64,000 nucleotides of DNA from Antitrichia curtipendula. Its lineage: Eukaryota > Streptophyta > Bryopsida > Hypnales > Leucodontaceae. The stretch's first letter is position 1, and each line of letters starts with the position of its first letter. This document shows positions 45,900 to 58,700 of this stretch, in pieces. The notes under the pieces were generated by a model. The model did no database searches and was not told the origin of the DNA. It saw only the letters and a list, made by a program, of their open reading frames with translations. Made by a program: the position numbers and the translations under genes. The DNA is taken from contig OX579637.1 of the NCBI GenBank assembly GCA_951230915.1, positions 27,528,001-27,592,000 of the forward strand, in the 5' to 3' direction.

Positions 45900-48800
45900 A
45901 GTTCGAACGAATCCAATCCTAGTGGTGACACCCAGGAACCGGATTGGAATCGGATCCTTGTCCGGAAGTAGTAGTGGACCGGATTGGGGGTATAGAACCG
46001 GATTAGGGTTAGACCGGATTGGTGGGACCGGACCGGTAAACATCATCATGACGGCTTTTAGGTCAGGAGAGACTATAAAAGGCCAGCACCTCCTCAGTTG
46101 CACTCCTTTTTCCAAACTCCGTTTGGTGAGAGTGTTTTGTCGCGCTCCTTGTGTTTCGGCGCTGTGTGAGTGTTCGCGTGTGTGCGTGGGTGTGCGAGTG
46201 TTAGAGGTGTGTTGCAGGGTAGGTTTTGGGTTGCGTACCGATCGCTGTGTAGGATTCCGATTGAGATCGGAGAGAGAACGTGAGAACGGGACGTGCGGCT
46301 AGGACTGTGTGAGGTAGAATCGGAAAGGACTGTCTTAGATCTAGTCTGTGTCCATGCCGCAGCTTAGGCGGAATAGACCAGGCCCATCCACGTCGTCGGC
46401 TCCGGTTAAACTCCGGAAGGTCGTTCCGGTTCTCCCTTCGACAGAGGAGGAGATGGAGATGCTCCGGTTGGATCTCAACCGGATGGGGTGCCAGGGTTTA
46501 CTCGACAAACCCTGGGGTTTTAAGGACGAGCGGATGGTGAAGGAGATCCAGGGGAAGTGGATGAACCAGTTCGACAACACGATCCGCTGTGTTCCACATC
46601 AATGGACGGAAGAGATCTGGACGGAGGTTTATAAGTTCCGGGCAGGAGGGCACGGGATGGCAAACCGGAAGGACGAGTACGTCCGGGGCAAGTTCCGAGG
46701 AGCGGTCAACCCCAAGGACGGATACGCGGTGGAAGACTGCATCGACGACCGGCACCGGAAACTGTTACAATTCCTGATCCCGATCCTCCATCCAGAGAAG
46801 CCGACAAGGGTGACAATCACCCTCGGCAACACTATTTTCGGTGCCCTGAGCGGTGACTAGAAAGCGGACTGGGCCCGGATCATGTTCGATCTGGTGGCCC
46901 AGTTGGCGACGAGGGTCGGAAGGAGTAGGCCGACCCCCGTGTGTCCCTACCTCTTCCACCTCTATGAGCAACACCAGCTCCTTTTGGACTCGGAAGAGAA
47001 GGAGTGGAAGGCCCAGGAAAATCTCCTGAAATACGGAGAATCGGAAACGGACGAGGAGGAAGAGGAAACCGGATCCGAGACCGAAGAAGAAGAAGATGAA
47101 GAAGAGGCGGAGAGGCAGCCCAAGCGGCACAAGACGACGTCTCCGACCGGAAGAGGATCTCCACTCGGTGATAAAACCGGAAAGGAGAAGACACCGGAAG
47201 GGGAGAAGGTAGGCTGTTCGAAGAAGGGACCGGTCGACCTGTTCAAGAAGTTGGTGAAGATCCTCGTCGACATCCGCCTGGACTGGGAGGCGAAGAGAAT
47301 CGCCCTAATCCAGATCGGAGAGTTGGTGCAGGCAACACCGGATAGCAAGTTGCCAGGGAAGGTAGCGGAGTGCATCACCAATCCGGTCGAGATCCGGAAG
47401 CAGGAAGCGGAGATCCGTCGACTTCATGAGGAGGTCGACATATTGAAGGCGGAAGTGGCCACCTTCAAGGAAGATATGGCCGCCACCCGGATAATGGCGG
47501 ACGAGACGCAAAAGGTGGCGGAATCGGTAAAGGCGACTTTCGGAGAGACCGGAAGCGTGGCAGTCAGGGCCAGACTCTTCGACGAGAAGGTCTTGGAGGA
47601 GAAGAAACTATCCGGTACCCGGATAGTCCGGATCTTGACTGACTTCTCCGAGCAAGTGGAGAAGAATTTGGTCTTAGCATGAGGAGCGGCGGACCGGATG
47701 GAGGAGTGTACACAAAAGCTGACCGGATCGATGAGGGTCCACCTATCGGACATCTCCATGCCGGAATCGTTTCCCGAAGTGCCAGACCCAAGGGAAGGAA
47801 GGGACCAGACTCCGCAGTCAAAGCCGAGTCAGCCTTCCCAGACCGCGCCAATCAACATCGAAGACTCTCCCGGTTCTGACATGCCAGATCCGATGGCCGG
47901 AGAGCGGAACAGGAACTTGGAAGAAGTCTTCGAGCAATTGGAGGCGGAGCCCAAGAGTCCTTCGTTGGGGCGCGGGATAGCGATGTAGAATAAGTTAGGA
48001 AAGATAGGATAGGAACGGATCCGGATTTGTAATCCGATCCGGTAGTGTTAGGAGGACCGGAAGTTAGGATCCGGATTTAGGTTGACTTTTAACGGCTCTT
48101 TTTGCCTTTTGTTATTTTTGGAAGTTCTCAAAGTGTATATAATTCAGTCCTTGTGCTGAGGACTGGGAGAGTCTTTCCCTCTGCATCTTTCTTTGTGTTT
48201 TCTCCTTGTGCTTCTTTGTTGTACGATCTCCCATGTCTTGGCAGGATTGTGCGTGAGGGAGTTCGGAAGGCGCGAGCGGATGCGATGGGATTTCTCCCCT
48301 TGGTGTTTTCTTGGTTCTAAGTGCATGTGAGCGGATAGGATAGAGTTGGGAGTGAACTTCAGTGCCTCAGCGCGTCTAGAGTTTGAGATTCTGGGTGAAA
48401 AAGCCGTTGTTAGGCTAGGCGGATAAGGAGGGAGTCCTTAGTCGCGCTAGAACTCCTGGGTGAGAAATCCGGTTGAGTGTCTGATCTCCTGTAAGGTCTC
48501 ACCATCTTAACAGTAAACGGAAGAATTCTAGTTGACGTTGGAATGGACGGGTGCACTTGTAACCGCCTTAGCTTCGCACGGAATAGGATGACATCAGGGT
48601 CGTTGTAGTATTGAGAGGATCGTACGGGGGGTCTTTGTGTGACCAGTGGACCGGATTGCAATCTGGATTGCTGTGAAGGACCAAACCGGATCCGTACTAG
48701 CCTAGGAAGGAAGAGATTTGGAAAGTGGGTCTTCAGCCACTATAAGTCACGGAAGGTGTGGTGGGCCTACCACTCTCAAAAGCAAGCGGTGAACCCTCTG

Positions 48801-49060
48801 ATGGCTAAACAGAGGTAAAACCAAACCGGATAGGAGAGGAAATGGTTGTGAGTTGTCTAGAGCGGATTGGCCTAGATGGATACCCGGACCGGAAGAGATA
48901 GGGTCCTTGGGTTGTGTTGGATTCGATAATCAGAAGACTAGCTGGAATCGGAAGATAGAAAGAATCCGGTCCTTTGTTTTCTGGGTGTTTGAACTTCCGG
49001 TCATAGAAAGAGGACCGGAAAAGATGGATATTACTACTGACTTGGCTTAGTTCGTTAATA
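45900..49060 (+). mobile_element. GC-richer element saturated with CCGGAT/ACCGGA motifs
   Basis: From about 45.90 to 49.06 kb the sequence is visibly GC-richer, with very frequent ACCGGAT, GGACCGG and GATCCGG, in the long ORF and in both flanks. The motif density drops sharply outside. A TATA-like TATAAAA stands at 46074-46080 and another at 48136-48142. I find no long terminal repeats: the two flanks do not match. The element lies between minus-strand ORFs at 44.2-45.7 and 49.1-49.8 kb and may have inserted there. Confidence 0.5.
46351..47988 (+). CDS. Unrecognised long intronless ORF of the GC-rich element (two internal stops)
   Basis: One frame, about 546 codons, from ATG 46351 to TAG 47988 with TAG at 46858-46860 and TGA at 47680-47682. 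N-terminal part is basic and Pro-rich; a middle block has CPYLFHLYEQHQLLLDSEE. A Glu-rich tract and basic RQPKRHK (possible nuclear signal) follow, then a heptad-like coiled-coil region (about 47370-47570) and an acidic C-terminus. No zinc knuckle, protease, reverse transcriptase or integrase is visible. It could be a gag-like or chromatin-binding protein of a non-autonomous element; I cannot assign it. ATG 46351 is the first Met in frame and follows the TATA box by about 275 bases. Confidence 0.5.
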
Positions 49061-49111
49061 AGGCTAGATACTTCACAAAATCTCGTGGGTTCGATCTTTA
49101 GAGTCACTTTG

Positions 49112-49813
49112 TTATGCTTTAGAGTGGTTTTTGGGAGTATAACATGGGAATTGCTTATCCTGTGCTGCGACATCGGCCGGGGGTTCTACAAGGTGAGGAG
49201 CAGTAAAGTCAGGTGTAGAATGGATGCAGTCACTATCATAATCATCACAAAGAACAAGGACTGGACCATTGACATGCTCTAATTTAACGTTCCAAAGCAT
49301 TGGGGTGACCTCTGATGTTACAGAGGAACGTCTAGTTGTAGAATGGACTGAATTGTCCTTCACTCCATACATGCAATAGTTTCCGGGTGTCAAAGACCAA
49401 ACTCCACCATCAAGAGAGTCAAATGCCATCTGCGCTACAATGTAAGAGACCTGCCTCGTGACTGGGTTAACAACATCCAAATCTAAATGCAAAGTACCTT
49501 CCATAATCAGAAACCTAGAAGCCAAACAAGAACCAATAACTCTGGCAAAGCCATCTTCCCCCACGACAAAGGAAATAGGCACTATTGCATCATCTCCTCG
49601 AATTAGAACCGTATTCGAGCTTGCATCCTCCGAGGTAGACATGACAACCCTAACTCTGCAGGCAGCAATACCACGAACATGTACGCTCGGTGCAGAACGT
49701 GGAAGAAGAAAAATTACACGATATAATTCCGAGATTAAGTAAACTAGGCTTGGAGGACTACGTGAGTACAATTTTCTCAATTCATAGGTAAAGACATTCC
49801 GCCATGTAGTCAT
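49112..49813 (-). CDS. Unrecognised ORF, 233 codons
   Basis: An uninterrupted minus-strand frame, unusually long for this AT-rich region. Composition is mixed with hydrophobic strands (FARVIGSCLASRFLIMEG) and no transmembrane segment. It could be an exon separated from the 45.7-kb transposase remnant by the GC-rich element. No motif recognised. Confidence 0.35.
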   Translation of the reverse strand: MTTWRNVFTYELRKLYSRSPPSLVYLISELYRVIFLLPRSAPSVHVRGIAACRVRVVMSTSEDASSNTVLIRGDDAIVPISFVVGEDGFARVIGSCLASRFLIMEGTLHLDLDVVNPVTRQVSYIVAQMAFDSLDGGVWSLTPGNYCMYGVKDNSVHSTTRRSSVTSEVTPMLWNVKLEHVNGPVLVLCDDYDSDCIHSTPDFTAPHLVEPPADVAAQDKQFPCYTPKNHSKA

Positions 49814-50088
49814 TCATTAAGACAATGTAGTACTTAACAAATGTGGTAGTACACGTTCCATTCAATTAGTATCCAATCCCAGTTACAATGAAAACTGTGA
49901 GATCCACAGCCAGTTTCAAATCGAGGATGCTGTGCGATTTACAAAAATTTAATGAGACTCCATTTTAGAAGTATGCTTGGTTGTAAGATCAGTCCCTCAT
50001 TTCTTTATTAACAGGGAACCACTTTTTGAATAGCTACAACAACTCTTGTTGTAATTTGAAGCCCATAAGTCTATAACAACTTTTTCAT

Positions 50089-50331
50089 TTATTGCGGGAA
50101 CTGCCTCACAACAACCGTCAATTGAAGTGTCAGAATATTTAAACCCGGAAATTGGTAGAAGGACCAATCCCGCATAATGATAATTACCTCCATGACATCC
50201 ATCATAATTTGAAACGAGTTATAACGGCACCAGGGATTTGATCGAACCAACCTGTCCGTAACCATCCTCGGCCCGCCGGAATGGAATGATGCCATTAGTG
50301 ACTGTAGCTTCAACATTAAATCAGTAATCAT
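50089..50331 (-). other. Possible short exon-like ORF
   Basis: Minus-strand open frame with SGGPRMVTDRLVRSNPW. It lies upstream of the 49.8-kb ORF on the same strand. Weak support. Confidence 0.2.
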
Positions 50332-50576
50332 CCTTCCCTACTGGCATGTTTGAAGAATTTAACACCCCATTGGACAGCGTAACAATGTTTTTACAGAACA
50401 AGCGTTGGAAATAATACGTAAATTGCTCTGTTAATACACATAAATAGATATCGGTTAATTAGTATTGTGGGGAGTCGGAGTGACAATGTATTCCTGCAAC
50501 CTTTAGAATGCCAAAGAGATGAAAACGGCAAGCCCTGTATTTTACAAATCCAAAGCGCCTGAAGAAGTCTAGGATA

Positions 50577-50936
50577 ATGAAGAAGTTGCGAGCAAATGCA
50601 CGGATAACAAATGCAAGGCAGACTGTTAGAGACCTAGAATGTGCTAGTGGACAACCATCAGTTAGGAAAATGCAGGTTCTTCCTTCAGGTAGCCTTACAG
50701 TAATTGCAGAGGACAAGATGGGTATAGGAGATCGCGATAATTCCTCAACAACCAGCAGCGAAAGCGGAAGCACACCTGATGAGTGCGCTGGTGATCGTGC
50801 AGAAGGATCGTATAGAGAGACCACTCCAGAGCAAAGTAATGTGACGATTAATTTGTTGGTTTGTCTCTTAACATCATTGTTGATGTTCATGAAGGAATTC
50901 TATCCAGTACCTTCCACATTGAGTAGGGGGGAGTAA
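50577..50936 (+). CDS. Unrecognised ORF with C-terminal hydrophobic segment
   Basis: 119 codons from ATG 50577: a basic N-terminus (MKKLRANARITNARQTVRDL), a Ser/Glu-rich middle and a hydrophobic stretch NLLVCLLTSLLMFM near the C-terminus, as in tail-anchored proteins. The composition is protein-like, but there is no family match and no flanking evidence of expression. Confidence 0.3.
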   Translation: MKKLRANARITNARQTVRDLECASGQPSVRKMQVLPSGSLTVIAEDKMGIGDRDNSSTTSSESGSTPDECAGDRAEGSYRETTPEQSNVTINLLVCLLTSLLMFMKEFYPVPSTLSRGE

Positions 50937-51376
50937 CCCATCACCTCAGGTTCATGTAATTATCAATTTTCCGCCGTCTTTATCCAATCGCTGCAAACTC
51001 CGAGCAGGTTGGAGTTAAATGAGGTTTCACAACTTCGCGATACTAACATTGACAAGGACAATTAGCGATGTTTCACAACTTCCTAGGATCTTAGACGCTG
51101 AATATGCTTAGCGCAGAATTGACCTCAATTTTGAAATCGTTCTAGGAGTGAAGCCGAAAGAGTGATCTCCAAAACGGGAATTGAGGCCTCCTGTTTATAC
51201 TGTGAGTGCGCTAGATTGATTTCATCGGGGCAAATTGCCTAAGTTACAGATACTACATTTCGGCGGCTTGCAACCAAGGATTTACTAAGTGTTTATCACT
51301 GGGCTCTTTGTCCTTTGAAAATTGAGCGCCGAGATCGAGTGGAGACGGTAGGGCTGAGCGGAGGGAAGAGCTCGGG

Positions 51377-51457
51377 AGACTGAGACCGCAACATCTGACC
51401 GGGGGGGCGTGACCGTGGGGAGAGAACAAGAGAGCGAGACCGCAACATCTGATCGGG
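51377..51457. repeat. Two copies of the epsilon repeat (GAGACCGCAACATCTGA)
   Basis: Units at 51377-51403 and 51431-51457, same orientation as the larger array at 55.1-55.5 kb, 3.7 kb away. Confidence 0.6.
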
Positions 51458-54400
51458 GGTTGTGAGCTCCCAATTTGTCACTTGGGACTCGTAGAAATAT
51501 TTTTTTGGAAATTTGCAATTTAAAGTTAAGAAAAATATACAAAAAGCCATATAAAGAGTGTAGAACCAAAATAGGGTTGTAACATATCCATTATAGTATT
51601 TGGTCTAGATTTGTATTTAGACTTAGAATCCCACCAAACCGGGCCCTAAAATAGGTAAAAAGAATGAAACAATTAGATTTGTAGGGTTCAAGTCACATAG
51701 GCCCAAAAGGGCTAAATCCCACCATGAAGGTGGCAATTCATGGCTAAGTCGGTCCGAGGGATCCACAACGAGGCCACTAGGTTGGGTCCTAGAGTTAGGT
51801 TTAGAAATTCCTCAAACCCCGATTGTTAGCATGCAAGAGCCACGGACGCAAGACCAGGCCCGTGGAGGAATCTACAGCCCAAGGATGGTGTCTTGGGGTA
51901 AATCCCATGCCAGGAGTCCAACGACAAAATCGATTCGCCAAGATTCCTCTATCTACAAAAGATTCCCGCACCATCGATAAACTCAAGGAAATGGCCAATT
52001 CATCTCCACTGACCAATTATGCTAGGTACGGAAACGCACCTGCACATCTTTCATGTGACCCCATGAGAGGTCCTGTGAAAAATCCCGTCATCTTCCGACT
52101 TGCAGAAGAACCTTTTGCGGGTAGTCAACCCTAGTAACTTCCAACGGGAATTTCATGGAAATTACCCAGGTTGCCATAAAATCTCACTAAAAATTAGACT
52201 AGCTTGTTTTATGTTAATAATGCACTCCGTGAAGTTTCGCAACATTCCGATAGCAGCAAGTACCCGAACCGGCGAGATTCCTCGAAAATTAATCACGTGG
52301 CGGGGTCCCCGACGCGTTGACCGGCATCCCGGGACCATACGATGGCAAAACGAAGTCAACCAAGAGTCTTTTCCGACTCCCTCACACCTACCGGAGATCC
52401 TAAGCTATTTACATTTCTCAAAATAGGAAACCCCCAAGATCTAGGATTTTACCACGGTTTAGTTTTAAAGCTAAATTAACCTACGATGGTTTTTTGTCCT
52501 CGGTACGGGGGGTAGAGGGTCTTGGACTAAAAACGGGGATCTGGAGCCAATGGCGCAGTCTGTTTGACGATTGGAGTAAAACTCCAAAAGTTAGGAGGTT
52601 GGTCTAGCGTAGATAGGTAAAGTAGTTTTTTAGGGATTAGGATGAAAATCTTTGAAGATGAGGATGAAAATCCAAGTTGATAAGGTTACTTTAGAGCTCT
52701 TGAGGGGGAGGTGAGGCTTTGGAAACCTATTTAAGGTCCCCATTTTTCTCTCAAGAACACCCCCAATACTTGTTTTGGGTCCATGGGTCCAAGTTATCTT
52801 GGAATTTTTGGCGTTTAGGCCAAAAAAAATTCTACAGTGTTTTTGGAGCACTTTTGGCTCCCATTGTTGCTCTATTTCAAGCTTTCTTTGAAGGTCCTCT
52901 TGGATCCTTGTACCTTACCTTGTATCCTTGTTATGAGTTGAACGGGTCTCTCCTATACTTGTGTGACTTCTTATGCCTTGTACTAATCTTAAAGTCACCC
53001 CCCTCCGTACCTTGGCGATGCCACTTTGGGGAGCCTTTAGTATATGATATTTTACCCGTAATCATTGACCTTGTGTGCATGTATGCCTCCGTATTCATTC
53101 CTGACCAGAGTTGTCTTTTTTGTTGTTGGTTGTAAGTGGGCCCCACCCCCCGGGGAACGGCGAAGCTTTGAACCTGTGACCAGTCCCAGTCCTAAAGTAC
53201 GTGTTAAAAACAAGCCTTAGACGGCGGAGCTTTGAACGCAGGGGTATCGTAAGTCCTAAAGTTGGTGTTAAAACCAATTCTACGGCGAAGCTTTGAACTC
53301 TTATATAAGTTCGTTCCAAAGTCTAGAGTCCGAGACGTTCTCGAAATAGTCCAAGGTTTAGGGTCTGAAATTAAGTCTAAGTTTAAGAGTCACCCCATCC
53401 CTTGTGAGCCGGCGTCCGTAAAACAAGAAACCACACCAGAAACCAGAGAGAGTTTATCCAAAGTCCGATTTAGATTTGCTTGGGTGGGTTCCCTTAAGGA
53501 ACCCAAAAAAGTGGATTCAGTTGCTAGGGGGTCGGGACAGGTTGCTAGGGGTCAAGCAGTCGCTGGGGAGTCGAGGTGAGTCCCTGGGAAGTCGGGGTGA
53601 ATCGCTGGGGTCTGGGCAGGTTGCAAGGGGGTCTGGACAGGTTGCAAGGGGTCGAGAGTAGTCGCTGGGGAGTCGGGAGCAGTCGTTGCGGGTCTAGGTA
53701 GCGTTGGTCCAGGGAGTCCAGGGCTTGGGTGAAGACTTGGGAGAGAGAAACAAAGTTGGAATTAGTGGGGATTAGGGGGAGGTTAAAGGGTTGAAGTCGA
53801 GGGATAAAAAGAAACAAAAGAAAAGAGAATAGGGGAAAGGAGAAAGAAAGGATAAGTCGCACCTCCATATCTGCATCAAACAACTCTCAACTCTCACCAA
53901 AATCACACCTACACACAATGGAGGGAGGTTAGTGAGTTATAGAATTAAATAGGAGAAGGGGGAGAGAGACGATAAATAGTGCCCTAGGCTTAGCTAAATA
54001 GGTGTTAGGAGGGAAATCTGGAGAATTCATAGTGACCATTAGGAGGTAGGATTAGGATGACACAAAGACAAGGTTGTGTAAGAGGTTAGGAGGGACATTA
54101 AAACTTCTTGGGGTTTGAATCTATAGTTGTAAGATACCCATCAAAGCTTAGGTGGAATAGTGTTAGTGTAGAAAGAGAGAAAGGGAAAGAAAAGGAGAAG
54201 AAAAGAAGGAGGAAGGGAAAGAAAGAGGTTAGATCACACGGGATCCACAATTTTTTATAACATAAGCAGTAAATTTGGGGAAAAATTTCCACGACCAAAG
54301 ACCACCATAGAGTATGGAAATGGGCGCGCGGAGGCGAACGAGCGCATTTTCGACACCGGTAGTGACAAGGTAAGTCCTTGAATCAAAACCCGGTGTCTCC

Positions 54401-55100
54401 TTATTAGCATTGATTCTTTCTTTCTTAATTAGCCTGTTCAAGTGAATAGTGACCTAGAATAAGTCAAGATAAAAATTTAGAGTTAAAAGTAGGAGTAAAA
54501 ATTTAGAGTCAAAGTTAGGAGTAAAAATTTAGAGTTAAATATTAGGAGTAAAAATCTAGAGTTAAATTCAAGAGTAAAAATCCAGAGTTAAATTTAGGAG
54601 TAAAAATCCAAAGTTAAATATTAGGAGTAAAGATTTAGAGTTATATTTAGAAGTTGGGAATTAGAGGAAAAAATTAAGCTTAGGGTTAGCCGTAGGGTTG
54701 AAACTTCCGAGAGAAGTGTCAAACCTCCAGCAATAGTCTTCAACACTCATGGAAAGAACGTAAAGGTTCCCCGCTCATGTAGTTAGGGACGTTAGAAATG
54801 ACGCCAACTACCCAGCCAACCCTAGACGTAGGATAGAGAATTAGGGAGTTAGGAATTCTCAATCACCTTTGCTCATCACAATCAGCTTGTCAGTTACCTA
54901 TGCAATTCTAATAGTATTCGCTGCCATCCACGACACTCAGAAATCGTTAGCAGAAAAAGATCCATTGCTTGGAAGGCACAGTGGACTGCGCTCACAACAC
55001 CCCCCTATATTTAAAAGGTGGATAAAGGCATAGAACCTGGTCGGTGTTCGCCGGATTATCGAGGGTGGGTAATCTGGCGCCCACAAGGGTGCGTGAGCGT
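51458..55100. other. Region of minisatellites without recognised gene
   Basis: Tandem structures: about 61-63-bp units with CG(A/G)AGCTTTGAAC at 53161, 53225 and 53286; a GGTTGC(T/A)AGGGG / GTCGCTGGGGAGTCG minisatellite at 53518-53700; and a roughly 25-29-bp unit (GAGTAAAAATTTAGAGTTAAA) repeated about seven times at 54470-54650. Open frames such as 51823-52134 and 52719-53135 have no recognised product. Confidence 0.5.
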
Positions 55101-55114
55101 GGGGTGAGAACAGG

Positions 55115-55540
55115 AAAGCAAGACCACAACATCTGACTGGGCGAGCGCGCAAGGTCTGAACAAGGGAGGCGAGAGCGTTTGGAGAGCGAGACCGCAACAT
55201 CTGGCCAGGCGAGCGTGCAAGGTGTGACCGGGGGGGGGGAGGGGCGTGAGCGTTGGGAGAGCTTAGGAGAGCGAGACCGCAACATCTGACTGGGGGTGCG
55301 TGAGCGTGGAGAGAGAATGGGAGAGCGAGACCGCAAAATCTGAGCAAGAGGGCGTGAGCGGAGAGCGGGACAGGAGGCTTGAGTGGCGGGGGTTGAGCGG
55401 ACGAGAGAGCATGGGAGAGCGGGACAGGAGGCTTGAGCGGGGGACATGAGCGTGGGGAGTGAGCGGAGGGGAGAGCACGTGAGAGCAGGACCGGAAGGCT
55501 TCAGTGGAGGGAGAGAACGGGAGAGCGAGACAGCAAAGAT
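55115..55540. repeat. Epsilon repeat array upstream of gene C
   Basis: Units of GAGAGCGAGACCGCAACATC-TGA at 55115-55140, 55184-55210, 55268-55293, 55321-55345 and a weak one near 55511-55535, embedded in G-rich GTGAGCG sequence. Unlike alpha, beta and gamma it is not palindromic. It ends about 220 bases before the first exon of gene C. Confidence 0.6.
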
Positions 55541-55761
55541 TGAGCGGCGTGGGTTGAGCGGCGAGCGTTTTAGGAGCGGAGAGCAGGGCTGAGCGAAGCT
55601 GAGAGTAGGGCTGAGGGAAGCGACAGTTCTGACATGAGTGGCAGATTAATCATTGGATTCAAATATTGTTGCAACAAAGATTCCTGTAATAGTTTGTTTG
55701 TTCTGGCCGCTTGACCACTCAATTTTGTTCCTCAATTTTGGTTCCTATAGGTGTTGTCAAG

Positions 55762-58700
55762 ATGCATACTTCCCCCGATACCATTGTGAGCACAGAGAAC
55801 AAGGGTGAGGACATTTCAGAGACTAATCCATCTCCAATCACCAGGGAAGAAGCGCAAATGGATTGCGGCAACAAAGAAAACAATGAAGACACAACGAACA
55901 CAACGGGTAAGACTTCACTTGCTTTTCATTTTGGGTTTTGTAATAATTATCTAGGAACGTGAATTTAGCACCCCCTTAGACAGGGTGCCGCCATCGGCAC
56001 CCCTTCTAAGGGGCGCTGTGCACAGATGGAACACCCCTATGGGAAGGTGCCATCGGCTGCAACTCCTCCACAGGGGTATTGAAATGTTTTGGGTCCTTGT
56101 GTTCTATTGAGGTTTTGAACGCCAGGAGCTTTTCGATGTCTGAATGGTTATGTCTTTGTGCAGGTCAATCGGATGATTTGATGGATCCTGGACGGGATAC
56201 GCTAAGGGGTGGGCTGCAGTCTTCGTCACAGCTAGACATTCTTGACTCTGGTGTGTATTCTTGACACCGATTTGCTAAATTCCGCCATTTTGATTTCTTT
56301 TTGCTCACAAAGTTTGTTTTGCAGAGGAAGTGGAGAACGAGGATGTTGAGACCTTCTAGGACGCTCAAGAAGTAGAGAAAGCATCGACGAAGATGACAGC
56401 CGAAGAGCTTGGAAAGGAAATGGACAAAATGGTCGTGTAGGAGTCGATCAATATCAATGTTGTCTTGGACAAGCTCCGCTTCAAGCCAAGGAAGAAGTTG
56501 AAACTGAACATCCCGCTCTGCCGGATGAAAGCTCTCGCTGCAGTTCGCCCGTACCTAAAGAATGACGTCATGGCACTGGGAGCACATTTTGTGAGTACCG
56601 GGTACATGGACGGGCATGGTATCTTTTATGTCGCCTTGCAGGACAACAAGGAAAATACACAAGAGTGACGGACGAGGATGTGTTCAGTTGGAGTCCGGCA
56701 TGAGTTGCTGCAAACCAGGACTTCAAGAGAGAGCTGCAGAAGGAGGACGCCTGGAAGCAGTTCTCAGGTAAAATGTTCTTCGTTTGGGACGGCAACCATC
56801 GACTTGCGGCCTGGCTGCCAATCATAAACAGAGACCATGGAGATGACGCGTCCTGGCATTACGCAGTTGAATCTATTGTATTGGAGGTTGAGGGCCAGAT
56901 CGGTCCACTTCTCACAGCTTTGCACCAAGTCAACTAGTAATACCCAAATCACTTTCGTGCTGGTTGCTTTTCTGTGAAGTATGTCGTTTGTGTAGTTCTA
57001 ATCATTATTATTGAAACAGGAGAAACTAGACCTGTCACGTGAAGTTAAATCTTGTACACAAACTGTACCGGCTTCAGAATATTGCTGGCCAACCCCTGTC
57101 GTATTACGAGAATCTTGTAAATAAGGAAGAGCTAGCTGATGCCAAGAAGAAGCAGAAATCAAAGATTCGCACTTGGTACACCCTGACGCTTGACGGGCTA
57201 ATTAGCGTTCTCTATCAGGTACGGTTTGCATTCCTTGAATGTGATCTGGAATTGAGCCCATTTACAGATTTGAATGTTGGCTGCCCTGTTTCCCCGCTCC
57301 CTTTCCCAGTGGTGCATGGTTGCATTTGATATTGTCTGAATTTGGGCTGCCGATGGCGGCCGTCCATTTCAATGAATGTTCTGCTAGACTCTTCGTTACC
57401 TTCTTTGGGCTATTAGCGCTGCTGATTTGACCTTCTCAGTTTTGATCCTAATTCAAATTCCCCTTTCACCATTAACTTCAAATAGAATTTTTTTCTTTAT
57501 CTTGCAACAAGAGCTGGGTGAAGCAGTGGCTCATGCAACTAGGAAATTCAAGGAGAATTATCTTGAGAAATCAAGTGAATGGACTACTGGAAAGCTATAT
57601 GATGTCATGGGAAGGTTGTGGATAAAGTGAAGAAGGATATGTCATCCGATGTGAAGAAACAACTCCCCATTGTGGATCCAAGGCAAACACCAGCTTTTTT
57701 GGAGCAAGTTTGTATTCATCATGAGAACCAGGAAGACGATCCTAAGATGTCCCAAGAGAAGTTGTGGTATCTTTCAACCTCGGTGATGGACGCGGCAATA
57801 AAAGTCAAATGGCTTAAGTAGTGGAACAAACTTGCATCGCTTCGAGAAGCAGTGAGGTTCCCAAAGAACAAGTTTCCTGATCATGCTTTCCCGGACTGGC
57901 TTCACAAGGCCACTTGGTGGGCTCAGGTACCTTGTTTACCTTTTCTATTATATTTTGAACTCGGTCCTAGACGCGTTAGACTTGTTACTAATTCCATGTT
58001 ATAGTTGGCAAGTGCTGTGTAGGAACTTTTCGATGCGACTCTCTCTGAGCTGGATGTCACGATCAGTTATCAACCTCCTGGCAAAAATCTAATTCCAAGC
58101 ATTGGTGATTATGTGGAACAGAATTGGATCCAGCTTTGGGATACATCATTTTCCCATGAGTTTGATGGCAAAGGAGTTTACAAGAATCCTCCTCCTAAGT
58201 TCTAAGTCGGTTTGGATAAGGCTGTGGCATGGGTTCTCTACCGATATTTCAAGTTCGTGTTGTATGCACGAAACGCTACAGCCAAGACGGCATCGTTCTT
58301 CCCAAGTTACTTAGACAGACGTGCTGAGAATTGCATGATATTGGATGAGATCACCAAGAAGTGGACGAAGGAGCATTGGGAAGTTTGTGGTTGGTATATT
58401 GACTGCCTTCTCAACAATCCTCCTCCTTATGAGATTGATTTGAGGAACAAGGTGCAACCAGATTTGGCTGGATTGAAGATGGTGCATGACACTCCAATGG
58501 GGGCACCTGGAAAGAAGACAAGGGGCTCAAAGAGAAAGGCCAAAGAAGAAGCAAGGAAGAAGGCGGCCTCAAATGCAGCGGCTGCACTAGAGAGTGATGT
58601 AATCGTTGTCGGGAGTGCCAAGAAGACTGCTAAACCGTCTACAAGTTGAGCAACGGATATGGATACGGACGTGGAAGTGTTAGAGGTGGTTCAGCCCAGG

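Noticed and set aside
46765..47381. Overlapping minus-strand open frames in the GC-rich element
   Set aside because: They are antisense to the Glu-rich and coiled-coil parts of the 546-codon frame; GC-rich sequence gives long chance frames.
45900..48400. LTR retrotransposon structure for the GC-rich element
   Set aside because: Both flanks have a TATA-like box, but 45.9-46.3 and 48.0-48.4 kb do not align, and there is no primer-binding site, polypurine tract, protease, reverse transcriptase or integrase.
51377..55540. The two epsilon blocks as terminal repeats of one 4-kb element
   Set aside because: Only the short unit is shared. Sequence around the units differs, so a dispersed minisatellite is the simpler reading.
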